This document shows positions 38,273-45,557 of a stretch of DNA of 55,619 nt, one piece after another. Numbering within the stretch: position 1 is the stretch's first letter; each line of letters opens with the position of its first letter. The DNA is from a virus. The translations under genes and the position numbers were made by a program. The stretch is taken from positions 1 through 55,619 of the IMG/VR virus record IMGVR_UViG_3300042305_001248. The stretch is one strand, 5' to 3'. The notes under the pieces were generated by a model that saw only the letters and a program-made list of their open reading frames with translations, made no database searches and was not told the origin of the DNA.

Positions 38273-38442
38273 GAGCCTGCTCCGTGCTTCTTTGCGAGGT
38301 CCGCGTTCGTCCTCGACCTCGCCGCAGCGAGCGTCGCGTCGAGCGCCGCGAGGACGGCGTCGCGCTGCCCCAGGCCCTCGGCGAGCGAGATGATCGTCTG
38401 GATCCCCAGGACGGCGAGGCGGATCACTTCCTCGGGCTTCAC
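38269..38442 (-). CDS. Small helical protein
   Basis: I read this 57-aa frame directly from GTG 38442 to TGA 38269. It starts MKPEEVIRLAVLGIQTIISL, with helices through DAVLAALDATLAAARSR and a Lys/His C-terminus. GTGA overlaps on both sides tie it to the lipoprotein-like and membrane-protein genes. No family was recognised. Confidence 0.6.
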   Translation of the reverse strand: MKPEEVIRLAVLGIQTIISLAEGLGQRDAVLAALDATLAAARSRTNADLAKKHGAGS

Positions 38443-38663
38443 GGCGCTCCTCCGATTGCTGCGAGCGCAGCGTCGCAGCGAGCCCGCTCCGCTGCGAGGT
38501 CGGCGAGGTCCTGCTCCCGCGTCGTCCCCTCGCGGTCGACGATCGCTCGCTCGTTCGCGACGCAGAGCGCGACCTCTGCCGCGTAGGCGACGCGGAGCTG
38601 CTCCGAGGCGCCGCAGGAGACGCCCATCGAGAGCAGAGCGAGCGCGACGAGAGCGGGCCTCAC
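38439..38663 (-). CDS. Putative small lipoprotein/secreted protein
   Basis: The product is 74 aa from GTG 38663 (GTGA overlap). The N-terminus MRPALVALALLSMGVSCGAS is a signal peptide; the cysteine after GVS is a weak lipobox (Leu/Val is expected at -3). The mature part is a charged helix (CVANERAIVDREGTTREQDL) with two more cysteines. It may be an o-spanin-like or surface-exclusion lipoprotein. Its place inside the head module is unusual. Confidence 0.55.
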   Translation of the reverse strand: MRPALVALALLSMGVSCGASEQLRVAYAAEVALCVANERAIVDREGTTREQDLADLAAERARCDAALAAIGGAP

Positions 38664-39325
38664 GGGATCCCCAGCTCCGCCTTGCGCCGCGTCCACTCGC
38701 TCGCGTTGAGGTCGTAGGCGCTCTTCGGGACCTGGACCGGGTTCGACGGCGGAGGCTTCGGAGCGCCCGCGGTCGAGGCAGTCGTCGTCGGCGGGACCTC
38801 GACCTTGCGAGGCTCAGGCTCGGGAGCCTCGACGCCGAGAGCGACGCGCTCCCGCTGGTCGGCGAGTAGCTCGCGGAGGTAGGCCTCTTCGTCCAGCTCC
38901 TCCGAGTCGGGGATCTGGTTCAGCTTGTCCATGATCCGCCACGTGGCGTAGTCCGGATTCCGGACACCGTGGCGAGCGAAGAGCTTGGTGAGGTGCAGAT
39001 CGACCCGGGCCTGCTCCGCCGCAGCCGAAGCGGCCTCGGCTGCCTTGCGAGCCTCCGCAAGCTCCGCCTGGAGCTTCTCCTGCTCCGACATCGCAGCCTT
39101 GCGGCGCTCTTCTTCGGCCCGCTCCAGGTCGGCGAGCTTGCCTCTCGCAGCCTTGATCTCGTCCGCGCTCTCGGCGCCCAGCTCCCGCTTGAGGAACGAT
39201 CGGACGGCTCGCTCCATGCGCTCGTTGAGCTGCTTCGTCGTCAGCGTGACCGTGTCCTCCGCGGGCTCGGGAGCCGTCGCTGGAGGCGCTGCCGGGGGCG
39301 CTGCCTGGGTCTTCTCGTCGCTCAT
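38660..39325 (-). CDS. Capsid scaffolding protein
   Basis: The product is 221 aa from ATG 39325 with GAGGAGAGG directly upstream. A disordered Pro/Ala-rich start is followed by a long coiled coil at ~45-115 (AEEERRKAAMSEQEKLQAEL; AEARKAAEAASAAAEQARVD) and a C-terminal helix (KSAYDLNASEWTRRKAELGI) that probably binds capsid protein. Composition and position between virion proteins and the capsid gene are typical of scaffolds. A longer frame to 39397 would include leader sequence. Confidence 0.75.
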   Translation of the reverse strand: MSDEKTQAAPPAAPPATAPEPAEDTVTLTTKQLNERMERAVRSFLKRELGAESADEIKAARGKLADLERAEEERRKAAMSEQEKLQAELAEARKAAEAASAAAEQARVDLHLTKLFARHGVRNPDYATWRIMDKLNQIPDSEELDEEAYLRELLADQRERVALGVEAPEPEPRKVEVPPTTTASTAGAPKPPPSNPVQVPKSAYDLNASEWTRRKAELGIP

Positions 39326-39375
39326 CCTCTCCTCGTCCTTCTCCGCCGTTTCCGCCGACGTAGCGTGGTTGGGGT

Positions 39376-39391
39376 CCTCGTCTCTCCGAGG
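39376..39391 (-). promoter_or_regulatory. Leader stem-loop CCTCG-n6-CGAGG before the scaffold gene
   Basis: The same GAGAGA loop as at 4095-4110, with the closing pair changed from G-C to C-G. It is in the 100-bp gap between decoration-like and scaffold genes, together with a small GGCG-TGA-CGCC hairpin. Confidence 0.4.
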
Positions 39392-39425
39392 CGTCACGCC
39401 TGCGACGCGGGCGTTCGCGAACGAC

Positions 39426-40064
39426 TCAGAAGTCCGCCTGCTCCGCGAGGCGCGAGGTCAGCGAGGAGGTCCCGCCCGAGCCGGGGGTGACGACGTAGGT
39501 CAGCTCACAGGAGCCCGCGACGACGTCCGCCGCGTTGAACGCGATCGCGGTCCCGGCCGCGTTGATCGCCGCCTCGCCCGCCGCCGGAGCGCCGCCGCGA
39601 GCGACGACGGTCTTCGCGCCGGGGATGATGCCCGAGACGACCGAGGCCGAGAGCAGGAGGACCGCCTTCCGGCCGCTCGGGAGCGCCGCCGAGGACGCAG
39701 CGACGAAGACCGACTCGGTGATGACCTCGCCCTCGATCGGGAGGTAGAGCACCTCCGCACGGGTCACGGCGTCGGCCGCGGCGAAGACGATGTCCCCGCT
39801 CGCCGAGACCGAGAACTCCCCCGCGACGGGAGCGCCGCCCGCGACGTAGGCGAGCGGGCCGGTCGCGCCGCCCGCCGAGGCGAAGGCCGCGAGGCCGAGA
39901 GCCGCCTTCGCGGCGCTCGGGAGAGCGATCGCGTTCGCGGTCACGCCCGCGTCGATGAACGCGGGCTCCAGCGAGAGCGCGGAGCCGAGCTTCGCGATCT
40001 GCGCCCCGCTCGGGAGCTTGTTGGGGTTCGCCTCGTCGAGAACGTCCTTGATCGTCCGTGCCAT
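39426..40064 (-). CDS. Head decoration/head-fibre-type protein
   Basis: The product is 212 aa from ATG 40064, with GAGGAG upstream. It is Ala/Gly/Val-rich and beta-rich (YVAGGAPVAGEFSVSASGDI, LYLPIEGEVITESVFVAASS, VVARGGAPAAGEAAINAAGT). Two related GGAPxAGE units suggest an internal duplication of a small beta domain. The position before the scaffold suggests decoration. The long frame to 40709 is a shadow of the next gene. Confidence 0.6.
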   Translation of the reverse strand: MARTIKDVLDEANPNKLPSGAQIAKLGSALSLEPAFIDAGVTANAIALPSAAKAALGLAAFASAGGATGPLAYVAGGAPVAGEFSVSASGDIVFAAADAVTRAEVLYLPIEGEVITESVFVAASSAALPSGRKAVLLLSASVVSGIIPGAKTVVARGGAPAAGEAAINAAGTAIAFNAADVVAGSCELTYVVTPGSGGTSSLTSRLAEQADF

Positions 40065-40081
40065 GTCTCTGTCTCCTCGTC

Positions 40082-40813
40082 TCAGGTAGTGCGGCCAGCG
40101 GCCACGATGGTCAGGTTCGCGGTCCCGCTGAACTGGACCCGCTCCGGAGGCGCAGGGAGAGACCCAGCGACGCCGAACTCGCAGAGGAAGGTGCCCCACA
40201 CCGGGACGTCCGAGCCCTCGCCCTGATCGCTCGGGAGAGCGCCGAAGCCGAGCGTCGCAGCGCCGGTCCCGCCCGTCACCGAGAGGGTCGAGGAAGCGCC
40301 CGTTCCGAGGCCAGCGATCACGAGCTGGCCCGAAGTCGCGACCGAGACGCGAGGCGTCGGTAGGCCCGCGAGAGCGCACGCCGCGTTGATCCGCGCCGCG
40401 ACCTGGGCCGAGGTCTGATCGCCCACGAGGAAGGCCGTCGTTACCGTCGTCCCGTCGAAGTCGATCAAAAGAGTCTCGCCGCCCGCGAAGAGCGTCGGGA
40501 AGATCCCGCCCGAGCCCGTCAGCTCGGGCTCCGCCGCGCCGATGCGGAGGACGATCGGCTGGTCGCTCTTGCAGTAGAGCAGCTCGATCGCCGTCAGGTC
40601 GCCGAGGAGCGATAGGTCCGCGAACGAGGAGCCGACCGCGCCGGGAGTCGAGATCCGGATCGTCTCCGCCGTCGCGACCGCCGACTGGAACTGCTGCCCC
40701 GTCGCGCATCGAAGCGCGATCGGGTAGGTCGCACGCGCAGCGACGCCGCAGGCCGAGACGCAGGTGCCCGCGCCGACCTCTAGGACGCCCTTGAGGCTCA
40801 GAGAGTCCGCCAC
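40082..40813 (-). CDS. Virion protein with sheath-insert-like domain
   Basis: The product is 243 aa from GTG 40813. Residues 114-190 (IDFDGTTVTTAFLVGDQTSA, QVAARINAACALAGLPTPRV) strongly resemble the insertion in the tail sheath at 30332-32575 (IDGGPTVRVTFAAGDQTPAQ, VAAKIN). The flanking parts are beta-rich. It may form head spikes or a decoration layer using the same module as the tail. No other family was recognised. Confidence 0.65.
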   Translation of the reverse strand: MADSLSLKGVLEVGAGTCVSACGVAARATYPIALRCATGQQFQSAVATAETIRISTPGAVGSSFADLSLLGDLTAIELLYCKSDQPIVLRIGAAEPELTGSGGIFPTLFAGGETLLIDFDGTTVTTAFLVGDQTSAQVAARINAACALAGLPTPRVSVATSGQLVIAGLGTGASSTLSVTGGTGAATLGFGALPSDQGEGSDVPVWGTFLCEFGVAGSLPAPPERVQFSGTANLTIVAAGRTT

Positions 40814-40817
40814 GCGC

Positions 40818-41087
40818 TCACCGCTTCGGGGGCATGGGGAAGCCCGTCGAGGACCCCGGCTCGGGCAGCGGAGCCGTCGCGTCGGTCGGGCGGAAGCCCG
40901 AGGTCGTCATCGGCATACCCGCGCCCGAGTGCGACTGGATCGGCAGCTCCGCCTCGGTGAAGAACCGGCCCGCGGGCGCTCCGCCCTGCGTCGCGTTCGG
41001 ATTCTGGTAGGGGCCCTGCCGGGTGTCGCCTCCCATCGGAGAGACGGCGCCGGGCTGATCGAGGAACGCGGGACGATTGTCGGCCAT
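40818..41087 (-). CDS. Small Pro/Gly-rich hypothetical protein
   Basis: The product is 89 aa from ATG 41087. It appears largely disordered (Pro, Gly, Gln-rich), with FTEAELPIQSHSGAGMPMTT in the middle. The gene lacks a Shine-Dalgarno; TGCGACGCT ends 6 nt before the ATG. No family was recognised. It may be a minor virion protein. Confidence 0.55.
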   Translation of the reverse strand: MADNRPAFLDQPGAVSPMGGDTRQGPYQNPNATQGGAPAGRFFTEAELPIQSHSGAGMPMTTSGFRPTDATAPLPEPGSSTGFPMPPKR

Positions 41088-41093
41088 GCGCGG

Positions 41094-41102
41094 AGCGTCG
41101 CA
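41094..41102 (-). promoter_or_regulatory. Extended -10-like element 6 nt before ATG 41087
   Basis: TGCGACGCT then CCGCGC and ATG. It shares CGCTCCGCGC with the element at 23369-23377 but deviates from TAnnnT at one base. Confidence 0.3.
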
Positions 41103-41125
41103 CCGCGCATCGCCGAACGCAAGCG

Positions 41126-41317
41126 TCAGCGGAGGCGGAAGGGTTTGTAGTCCTCGGGCCCGACGGGACGGATCGGCAGCTCGCGGAGCGGGCTGTCCTG
41201 GAGCCCGCCGCTGCGCTTGCGCTCGACGTCCTGGTGGCTCGGCCGAGGCTGACCGAACCGCTCGGCCTCGGGGACGTCGGCGGGGAAGGGACCGTAGGTA
41301 TCGGCGGGGTAGCCCAT
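41126..41317 (-). CDS. Small hypothetical protein
   Basis: The product is 63 aa from ATG 41317 (MGYPADTYGPFPADVPEAER). Pro-rich, with a C-terminal PLRELPIRPVGPEDYKPFRL segment. It appears disordered and may be a peptide tether. The start is preceded by GGCTACCAT 6 nt upstream rather than a Shine-Dalgarno. No family was recognised. Confidence 0.55.
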   Translation of the reverse strand: MGYPADTYGPFPADVPEAERFGQPRPSHQDVERKRSGGLQDSPLRELPIRPVGPEDYKPFRLR

Positions 41318-41323
41318 GCGTCG

Positions 41324-41332
41324 ATGGTAGCC
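41324..41332 (-). promoter_or_regulatory. -10-like element 6 nt before ATG 41317
   Basis: GGCTACCAT is followed by CGACGC and ATG. TACCAT fits TAnnnT; the extended TG is not present at the exact position. It is the weakest of the leaderless-type set. Confidence 0.3.
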
Positions 41333-41337
41333 GAGTG

Positions 41338-42423
41338 TCAGGACGACCGCACGACGCCTCGCTGCGCCCTCGACGTAGCCCTCGCCGCTGCGAGCCGCGA
41401 CGCTTGGTGCTCCGGATCGATCCCTGCGCCGTCGCGCCTCCGAGCTGCCTCGATGCGACTCGGCGAGAGCGGTCGGGAGATCGGAGTCTCCTCCCACTCC
41501 GGGAGCCACGGGATCACGACCTCGCGATCGTTCGGTCGCGCCGGAGGCTGCATATAGACGCGCCCTGCGCCGTCGACGAAGGGCTCTTCGAGGCGCCGGA
41601 TCTGCCCGTGGACCACGACCGAGTCGAACGCCGTGCGGTTGTCGAAGGTCGCGAGGATTTTTTTTCGGAGTTGCGGGAACGCCTGCCGCTGCTCGAAGAG
41701 GCCCTCCATCCTCGCGACCGAGTAGGCCCGAGCCGTCTCGGTCCGGACGATCCTCCAGGCCCAGGAGCGGTAGCGGACGAAGAGCCCCTCCGGGATCTCC
41801 TCCTCGACGAGGCGGACGACGCCGCTCAGAGTCTCTCTCGCCGCGAGCGAGACCGTCCCCGTCGGCCCGCCGTGCCCGCAAAGCTCGTCGACCATGTCCC
41901 GCTGGGAGATCCCGGCGATCAGGCCGCGCCGCATCCGGGTCTCGAACTCCGCGATCATCGCCTGCCCGTAGCGATCGACGCTCGTCGCCCTCTGCGCGAG
42001 GAGCGAGGAGTCGATCCTCAGCGTCCGCATCATCGTCGCCGCAGGACGAAGCGCCAGAGGCCTCGCGATGCCCCGAAACCGGGCGTCAAGCGTCGCGAGG
42101 AGGCGGAAGGTCTCGGAGTAGCCCTCCGCGCTCGACGCGCTCGTGGAGGCCTCCAGGAGCCCGGAGAGATTCCTCGCGACGCGACGACGGACGAGGTCGA
42201 TCTGCCGCTGGTAGGAGACCATCGACGCGGGCGTGAACCGCTCGTCCGAGTCGGCGTAGCGACGCAGGCGCCGCCGCAGGAGGCGGTCCGCCGCGTCGAG
42301 GTCTCGGAGCAGCTCCGCGTTCGCCGCTCGTCCCGCTCGGTTCGTCGCGGTGACAACGCGATCCGCTCGCCCGAGAGAAGCTCGAAGCGCCGCGTCGACC
42401 CTCGCCCGAGTCTCGGGATCCAC
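41338..42423 (-). CDS. Mu F-like minor head protein (SPP1 gp7 type)
   Basis: The product is 361 aa from GTG 42423. An N-terminal helical region (residues 1-150) is followed by the Mu F domain: RYRSWAWRIVRTETARAYSV near 217-236, then KKILATFDNRTAFDSVVVHG and EEPFVDGAGRVYMQPPARPN. These proteins bind the portal and are packaged with it, helping head assembly or DNA entry. The usual C-x-x-C-H sequence is replaced by the D-N-R-T-A-F-D-S-V-V-V-H-G version. Confidence 0.8.
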   Translation of the reverse strand: MDPETRARVDAALRASLGRADRVVTATNRAGRAANAELLRDLDAADRLLRRRLRRYADSDERFTPASMVSYQRQIDLVRRRVARNLSGLLEASTSASSAEGYSETFRLLATLDARFRGIARPLALRPAATMMRTLRIDSSLLAQRATSVDRYGQAMIAEFETRMRRGLIAGISQRDMVDELCGHGGPTGTVSLAARETLSGVVRLVEEEIPEGLFVRYRSWAWRIVRTETARAYSVARMEGLFEQRQAFPQLRKKILATFDNRTAFDSVVVHGQIRRLEEPFVDGAGRVYMQPPARPNDREVVIPWLPEWEETPISRPLSPSRIEAARRRDGAGIDPEHQASRLAAARATSRAQRGVVRSS

Positions 42424-42624
42424 TCAGGCCTCGCAGAGCGTCCAGGAGATAACGGGGTTCGCGACCGTGCCGTCGAGCGCCAGGAGGAGCGACCTCTGCC
42501 GGTCCTCCCACTTCTCCGCGCAGGCGACGGAGCAGACCGAGAGCGAGGGCCGAGGAATACGAAAGCAGGCCTCCAGCCGATGCGAGCCGAACCGCTCAGA
42601 GCAGAGCGCGCAGACCCGCCTCAC
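42424..42624 (-). CDS. Small zinc-finger-like protein between portal and Mu F
   Basis: The product is 66 aa from GTG 42624 (GTGA overlap with the portal stop). Cys5/Cys8, Cys20, Cys31 and Cys35 (CALC, EACF, CSVAC) are arranged as a possible zinc-binding domain. No family was recognised. It was recovered by trimming a long shadow frame. Confidence 0.6.
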   Translation of the reverse strand: MRRVCALCSERFGSHRLEACFRIPRPSLSVCSVACAEKWEDRQRSLLLALDGTVANPVISWTLCEA

Positions 42625-44288
42625 GACTCCGCCTCGACCTCGACCTCCGCCGTCTGCCCGCCAGGGCCCGGAGGGACGCTTTCGCGCTCCTCCTCCTCGT
42701 CCTCTTCCTCTTCCTCGTCCTCGGCTTCGTATTCCGGCTCCGGGCCGGGGCCCATCGCCTTCTGCGCGAGCTTCACCTCGTGCTCCGAGTCCTCGTGGAT
42801 CCGGTCCAGCTCCGCCGCGACGTCGTCGACTCCGAAGAGCGTCTGCACGCTCGCGACCGACGTCTGCTGAGAGATGACGGGCTTCCCGCCGTTGGCGAGC
42901 TTCGCCGCCTCCGCTGCGGTCTTGATGTCGCTCCAGGTCGGAGCGAAGTAGGGGTTCCAGTTGGCGACGATGTCCGAGGAGCGACCGGGGCTGCGCTCGG
43001 AGATCACGGTCCGCTCGCCCTCCTGCGAGACCTTCGGCGGGAGCTTGACCGGCTGCGTGACGACGACGCGCTCGCCTTCCTCGGTCGTCATCTCCTGCCG
43101 CGAGGCAGCGAGCGAGCGAGCCGCGGAGAGCATGTCTCGGAGGATCGGCAGGATCGCGAACTCGGTGTATTGCTCGCGCAGGAGGTCGCACTTCGCCAGC
43201 ATCGGAGCGTAGAGGATTCGGAGCGCCTGGGCGCTCTGCGCTGCGCCGGAGAGCTTCTCGGGGTCGGCGAGGACGACGCCGCAGGCATCGAGCGCGTAGG
43301 CTCGCAGGCGGTCGAGGAGCTGGAGCGCCGTCTGCGTCGAGCCTCCTCGAAGCTCCAGGTACTCCGCTCCGCCCTCGGACCAGATCACGTTATCCGAGCC
43401 GCGTCGGATCACGCCGTCGTTGTTCGCGGAGGACATCTTCACGACGAGCGTCGGGTCGACGTTGCTCTTCGTCCCCCGCGAGGTCGCCGAGAGAAGCTGG
43501 TTGATCTCGTCGAGCGTGTCGCAGAGCCCTTCGTAGTCGCTCTCGCCGTCCGGGTCCTGCGAGTCGGGGAGATTCTGGATCCAGTAGAAGGGCGCGAAGC
43601 CGAAGCCGTGCGCGATGGTCCGCGAGGGCGCGTTGCGCCACATCACCGAGGAGGCGACGTCCATCGGCATCGGCTCCCAGACGACCTCGACCTTCTCGTC
43701 CCAATAGCGGGCGAAGTAGAAGTCGCGGACGACGACCTTCCCGCGCTCGATCACCTGACGAGGGAAGCGGTAGGCCTGGATCGCAGCGCCGACGCGCATC
43801 TCCGAGCGGTCCGCCCAGCGGAGGACCGTGCAATGCTTCGCGTTCAGTACGTCAACCCGCGGACGGCCTCGCACGAAGCCCCAGGAGAGGCACACCGAGC
43901 CGCAGGCGCCTCCGAGAGAGCGGGCCTCGGCCATTCGCATCGGGAGCCGAGAGGCATCGCAGAGGGCGCGGACGTAGTCCTCCGCCTCGGCGTCTCCAGG
44001 GACGCGCAGCTCGGGGAATCGGTCCGAGCCGAAGAGGAGCGAGGTCAGCCGCGAGACGACGACCTTCGCGAGGTCGTAGCGCGACGAGGGCTTCCGCCGT
44101 TTGTACGGGACGAACCACCCGGGAGCGATGTCGGCTTCTGCCCCGTAGCCGAGGAACATCCCGTCCCAGTCGTATTGCTTGTGGTCGTCCTGCGTGCAGC
44201 GGTAGTAGCTCTCCTGCCGATCGATGGAGCGGAAGCGCCGAGTCTCGGCGAGGTCGAGGAGCCGCACGCCGTCGAGGACGTCTGCCAT
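42621..44288 (-). CDS. Portal protein
   Basis: The product is 555 aa from ATG 44288 (TGATG overlap). Portal features include RQESYYRCTQDDHKQYDWDG at the N-terminus, wing-type beta strands (RYDLAKVVVSRLTSLLFGSD), FGFAPFYWIQNLPDSQDPDG near 235-255, and the stem/crown helices around DTLDEINQLLSATSRGTKSN. The extreme C-terminus is a run of Glu/Asp (EDEEEEEDEEEE), presumably flexible. It forms the dodecameric DNA gate and docks the terminase. The long frame upstream to 45137 is a shadow. Confidence 0.85.
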   Translation of the reverse strand: MADVLDGVRLLDLAETRRFRSIDRQESYYRCTQDDHKQYDWDGMFLGYGAEADIAPGWFVPYKRRKPSSRYDLAKVVVSRLTSLLFGSDRFPELRVPGDAEAEDYVRALCDASRLPMRMAEARSLGGACGSVCLSWGFVRGRPRVDVLNAKHCTVLRWADRSEMRVGAAIQAYRFPRQVIERGKVVVRDFYFARYWDEKVEVVWEPMPMDVASSVMWRNAPSRTIAHGFGFAPFYWIQNLPDSQDPDGESDYEGLCDTLDEINQLLSATSRGTKSNVDPTLVVKMSSANNDGVIRRGSDNVIWSEGGAEYLELRGGSTQTALQLLDRLRAYALDACGVVLADPEKLSGAAQSAQALRILYAPMLAKCDLLREQYTEFAILPILRDMLSAARSLAASRQEMTTEEGERVVVTQPVKLPPKVSQEGERTVISERSPGRSSDIVANWNPYFAPTWSDIKTAAEAAKLANGGKPVISQQTSVASVQTLFGVDDVAAELDRIHEDSEHEVKLAQKAMGPGPEPEYEAEDEEEEEDEEEERESVPPGPGGQTAEVEVEAES

Positions 44289-44560
44289 CACGGGACCACT
44301 TGCGCGTCGACGAGCTGCGAGGAGCTGATCGTCCCGGTCCAGGGAGGCGAGGTCGAGCCCGAGGCGGGAGAGGGATCGAGGACGTTCACGGTCGAGTAGT
44401 AGCACCACCCTGCCGTGCCCGTGTCGAGCACCCGCTGGTAGTACCGGATGTTCGCCGCGACGGTGATCGATCCGACGCCGTAGTAGTCTGCGCTCGACGG
44501 GCTCTGCACCAGGAGGAGCTGCTCGCCGCCCGAGCGAAGGTCCGCGTTGAAGTCGGCCAC
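44288..44560 (-). CDS. Small virion-associated protein
   Basis: The product is 90 aa from GTG 44560. It is beta-rich (SADYYGVGSITVAANIRYYQ, TAGWCYYSTVNVLDPSPASG) with no known motif. It is TGATG-coupled to the portal gene. It looks like a small appendage or fibre-tip protein. Confidence 0.55.
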   Translation of the reverse strand: MADFNADLRSGGEQLLLVQSPSSADYYGVGSITVAANIRYYQRVLDTGTAGWCYYSTVNVLDPSPASGSTSPPWTGTISSSQLVDAQVVP

Positions 44561-44572
44561 GATGCCACCCCC

Positions 44573-45544
44573 TCAGACGAGCGGAACGACGCTCGTGACC
44601 CAGGGCAGAGCCACGCCCGCGACGCCCGCGAGCGTCCCGTAGGGAGTGATCTTCGGCGCGGCCGACGAGAGGTTGAACGTGTCCTGCGCGTTCTGCGCGG
44701 TCGCGAACCAGAGCGCCTCGGTCGAGTAGCCCTTCGGGTGAACGCTCGCGAGACCGAAGGCCGACGACCACATCGGGACCTTGCCCGTGTAGGGGTCGAG
44801 CGCCGCAGTACCGGGCGGCAGGACGTTGGTGTTGGACCCGCTGCTGTTGTTGTAGATCCAGCCGAGCGAGCCCCCGGTGCGGTACGTCGCGCCGCCGAGG
44901 CCGTAAGCCTCCCACCACTGCGTCGTGCCCGTGGGGCCGTAGAGGCTGTCCCGGTAGCGCACGCTCGGATCCTGATCCGTCGCCGCCGTCGAGCCGGGCG
45001 ATACCGCCTCGGTGCCGATCAGCCGAGGCGTCGCGCCGCCCGCGAGGTATCCGTACCACCACCAGCCGTAGACGCCGTTGACCGCGACGTCGCTCGCGAC
45101 GGCGTGGTAGTAGCCCGTCGCAGCGCCCGGGAGCCACGTTGTCTGCACCGGAGCCGCGTCGGTGCCCGTGCCGATCCAGACGACGCCGTCGCCGCCCGTC
45201 GTCGGCGCGACCGTCGCGGTGCCGCCCGTGCCGAAGCCCGTCGCTCGGCTGTACTTGATGATGACGTTGACCGAGCTGTCCGCGTTGCCGTTCTGGAGGA
45301 TGTACTCCCGGGAGCCCGCTCCTCCCGGCTCTCGGATGCGGACCCAGGCGCTCGCCCGAGCGAAACTGCCGATCGCAGTCCCGGTCCCGGTCGTGATCAG
45401 GTCGCTCGCCGAGGTCGTTCCGCTCGTGCCCGTCCCGCTCGCGAGGACGCTCCAGCCCGCGAGCTTGAGGGTCTCCTTGATCGTGAACAAAGCGAGGCCG
45501 CTCGTGTTGCTCGCGGGGACGTTCGTGGTTCCGACGTAGGCCAT
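44573..45544 (-). CDS. Appendage/head-fibre-type virion protein
   Basis: The product is 323 aa from ATG 45544. Gly/Thr/Ser/Tyr/Trp-rich beta protein (FTIKETLKLAGWSVLASGTG, GYYHAVASDVAVNGVYGWWW). The beginning, AYVGTTNVPASNTSGLALFT, looks like a virion attachment domain. It follows the giant adhesin gene and probably assembles with it. No enzymatic motif was seen. Confidence 0.6.
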   Translation of the reverse strand: MAYVGTTNVPASNTSGLALFTIKETLKLAGWSVLASGTGTSGTTSASDLITTGTGTAIGSFARASAWVRIREPGGAGSREYILQNGNADSSVNVIIKYSRATGFGTGGTATVAPTTGGDGVVWIGTGTDAAPVQTTWLPGAATGYYHAVASDVAVNGVYGWWWYGYLAGGATPRLIGTEAVSPGSTAATDQDPSVRYRDSLYGPTGTTQWWEAYGLGGATYRTGGSLGWIYNNSSGSNTNVLPPGTAALDPYTGKVPMWSSAFGLASVHPKGYSTEALWFATAQNAQDTFNLSSAAPKITPYGTLAGVAGVALPWVTSVVPLV

Positions 45545-45557
45545 GGAGAGACTCCGA

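Noticed and set aside
42621-45137. 838-aa extension of the portal frame
   Set aside because: The region above 44288 overlaps two virion genes and is low complexity; the portal starts at ATG 44288.
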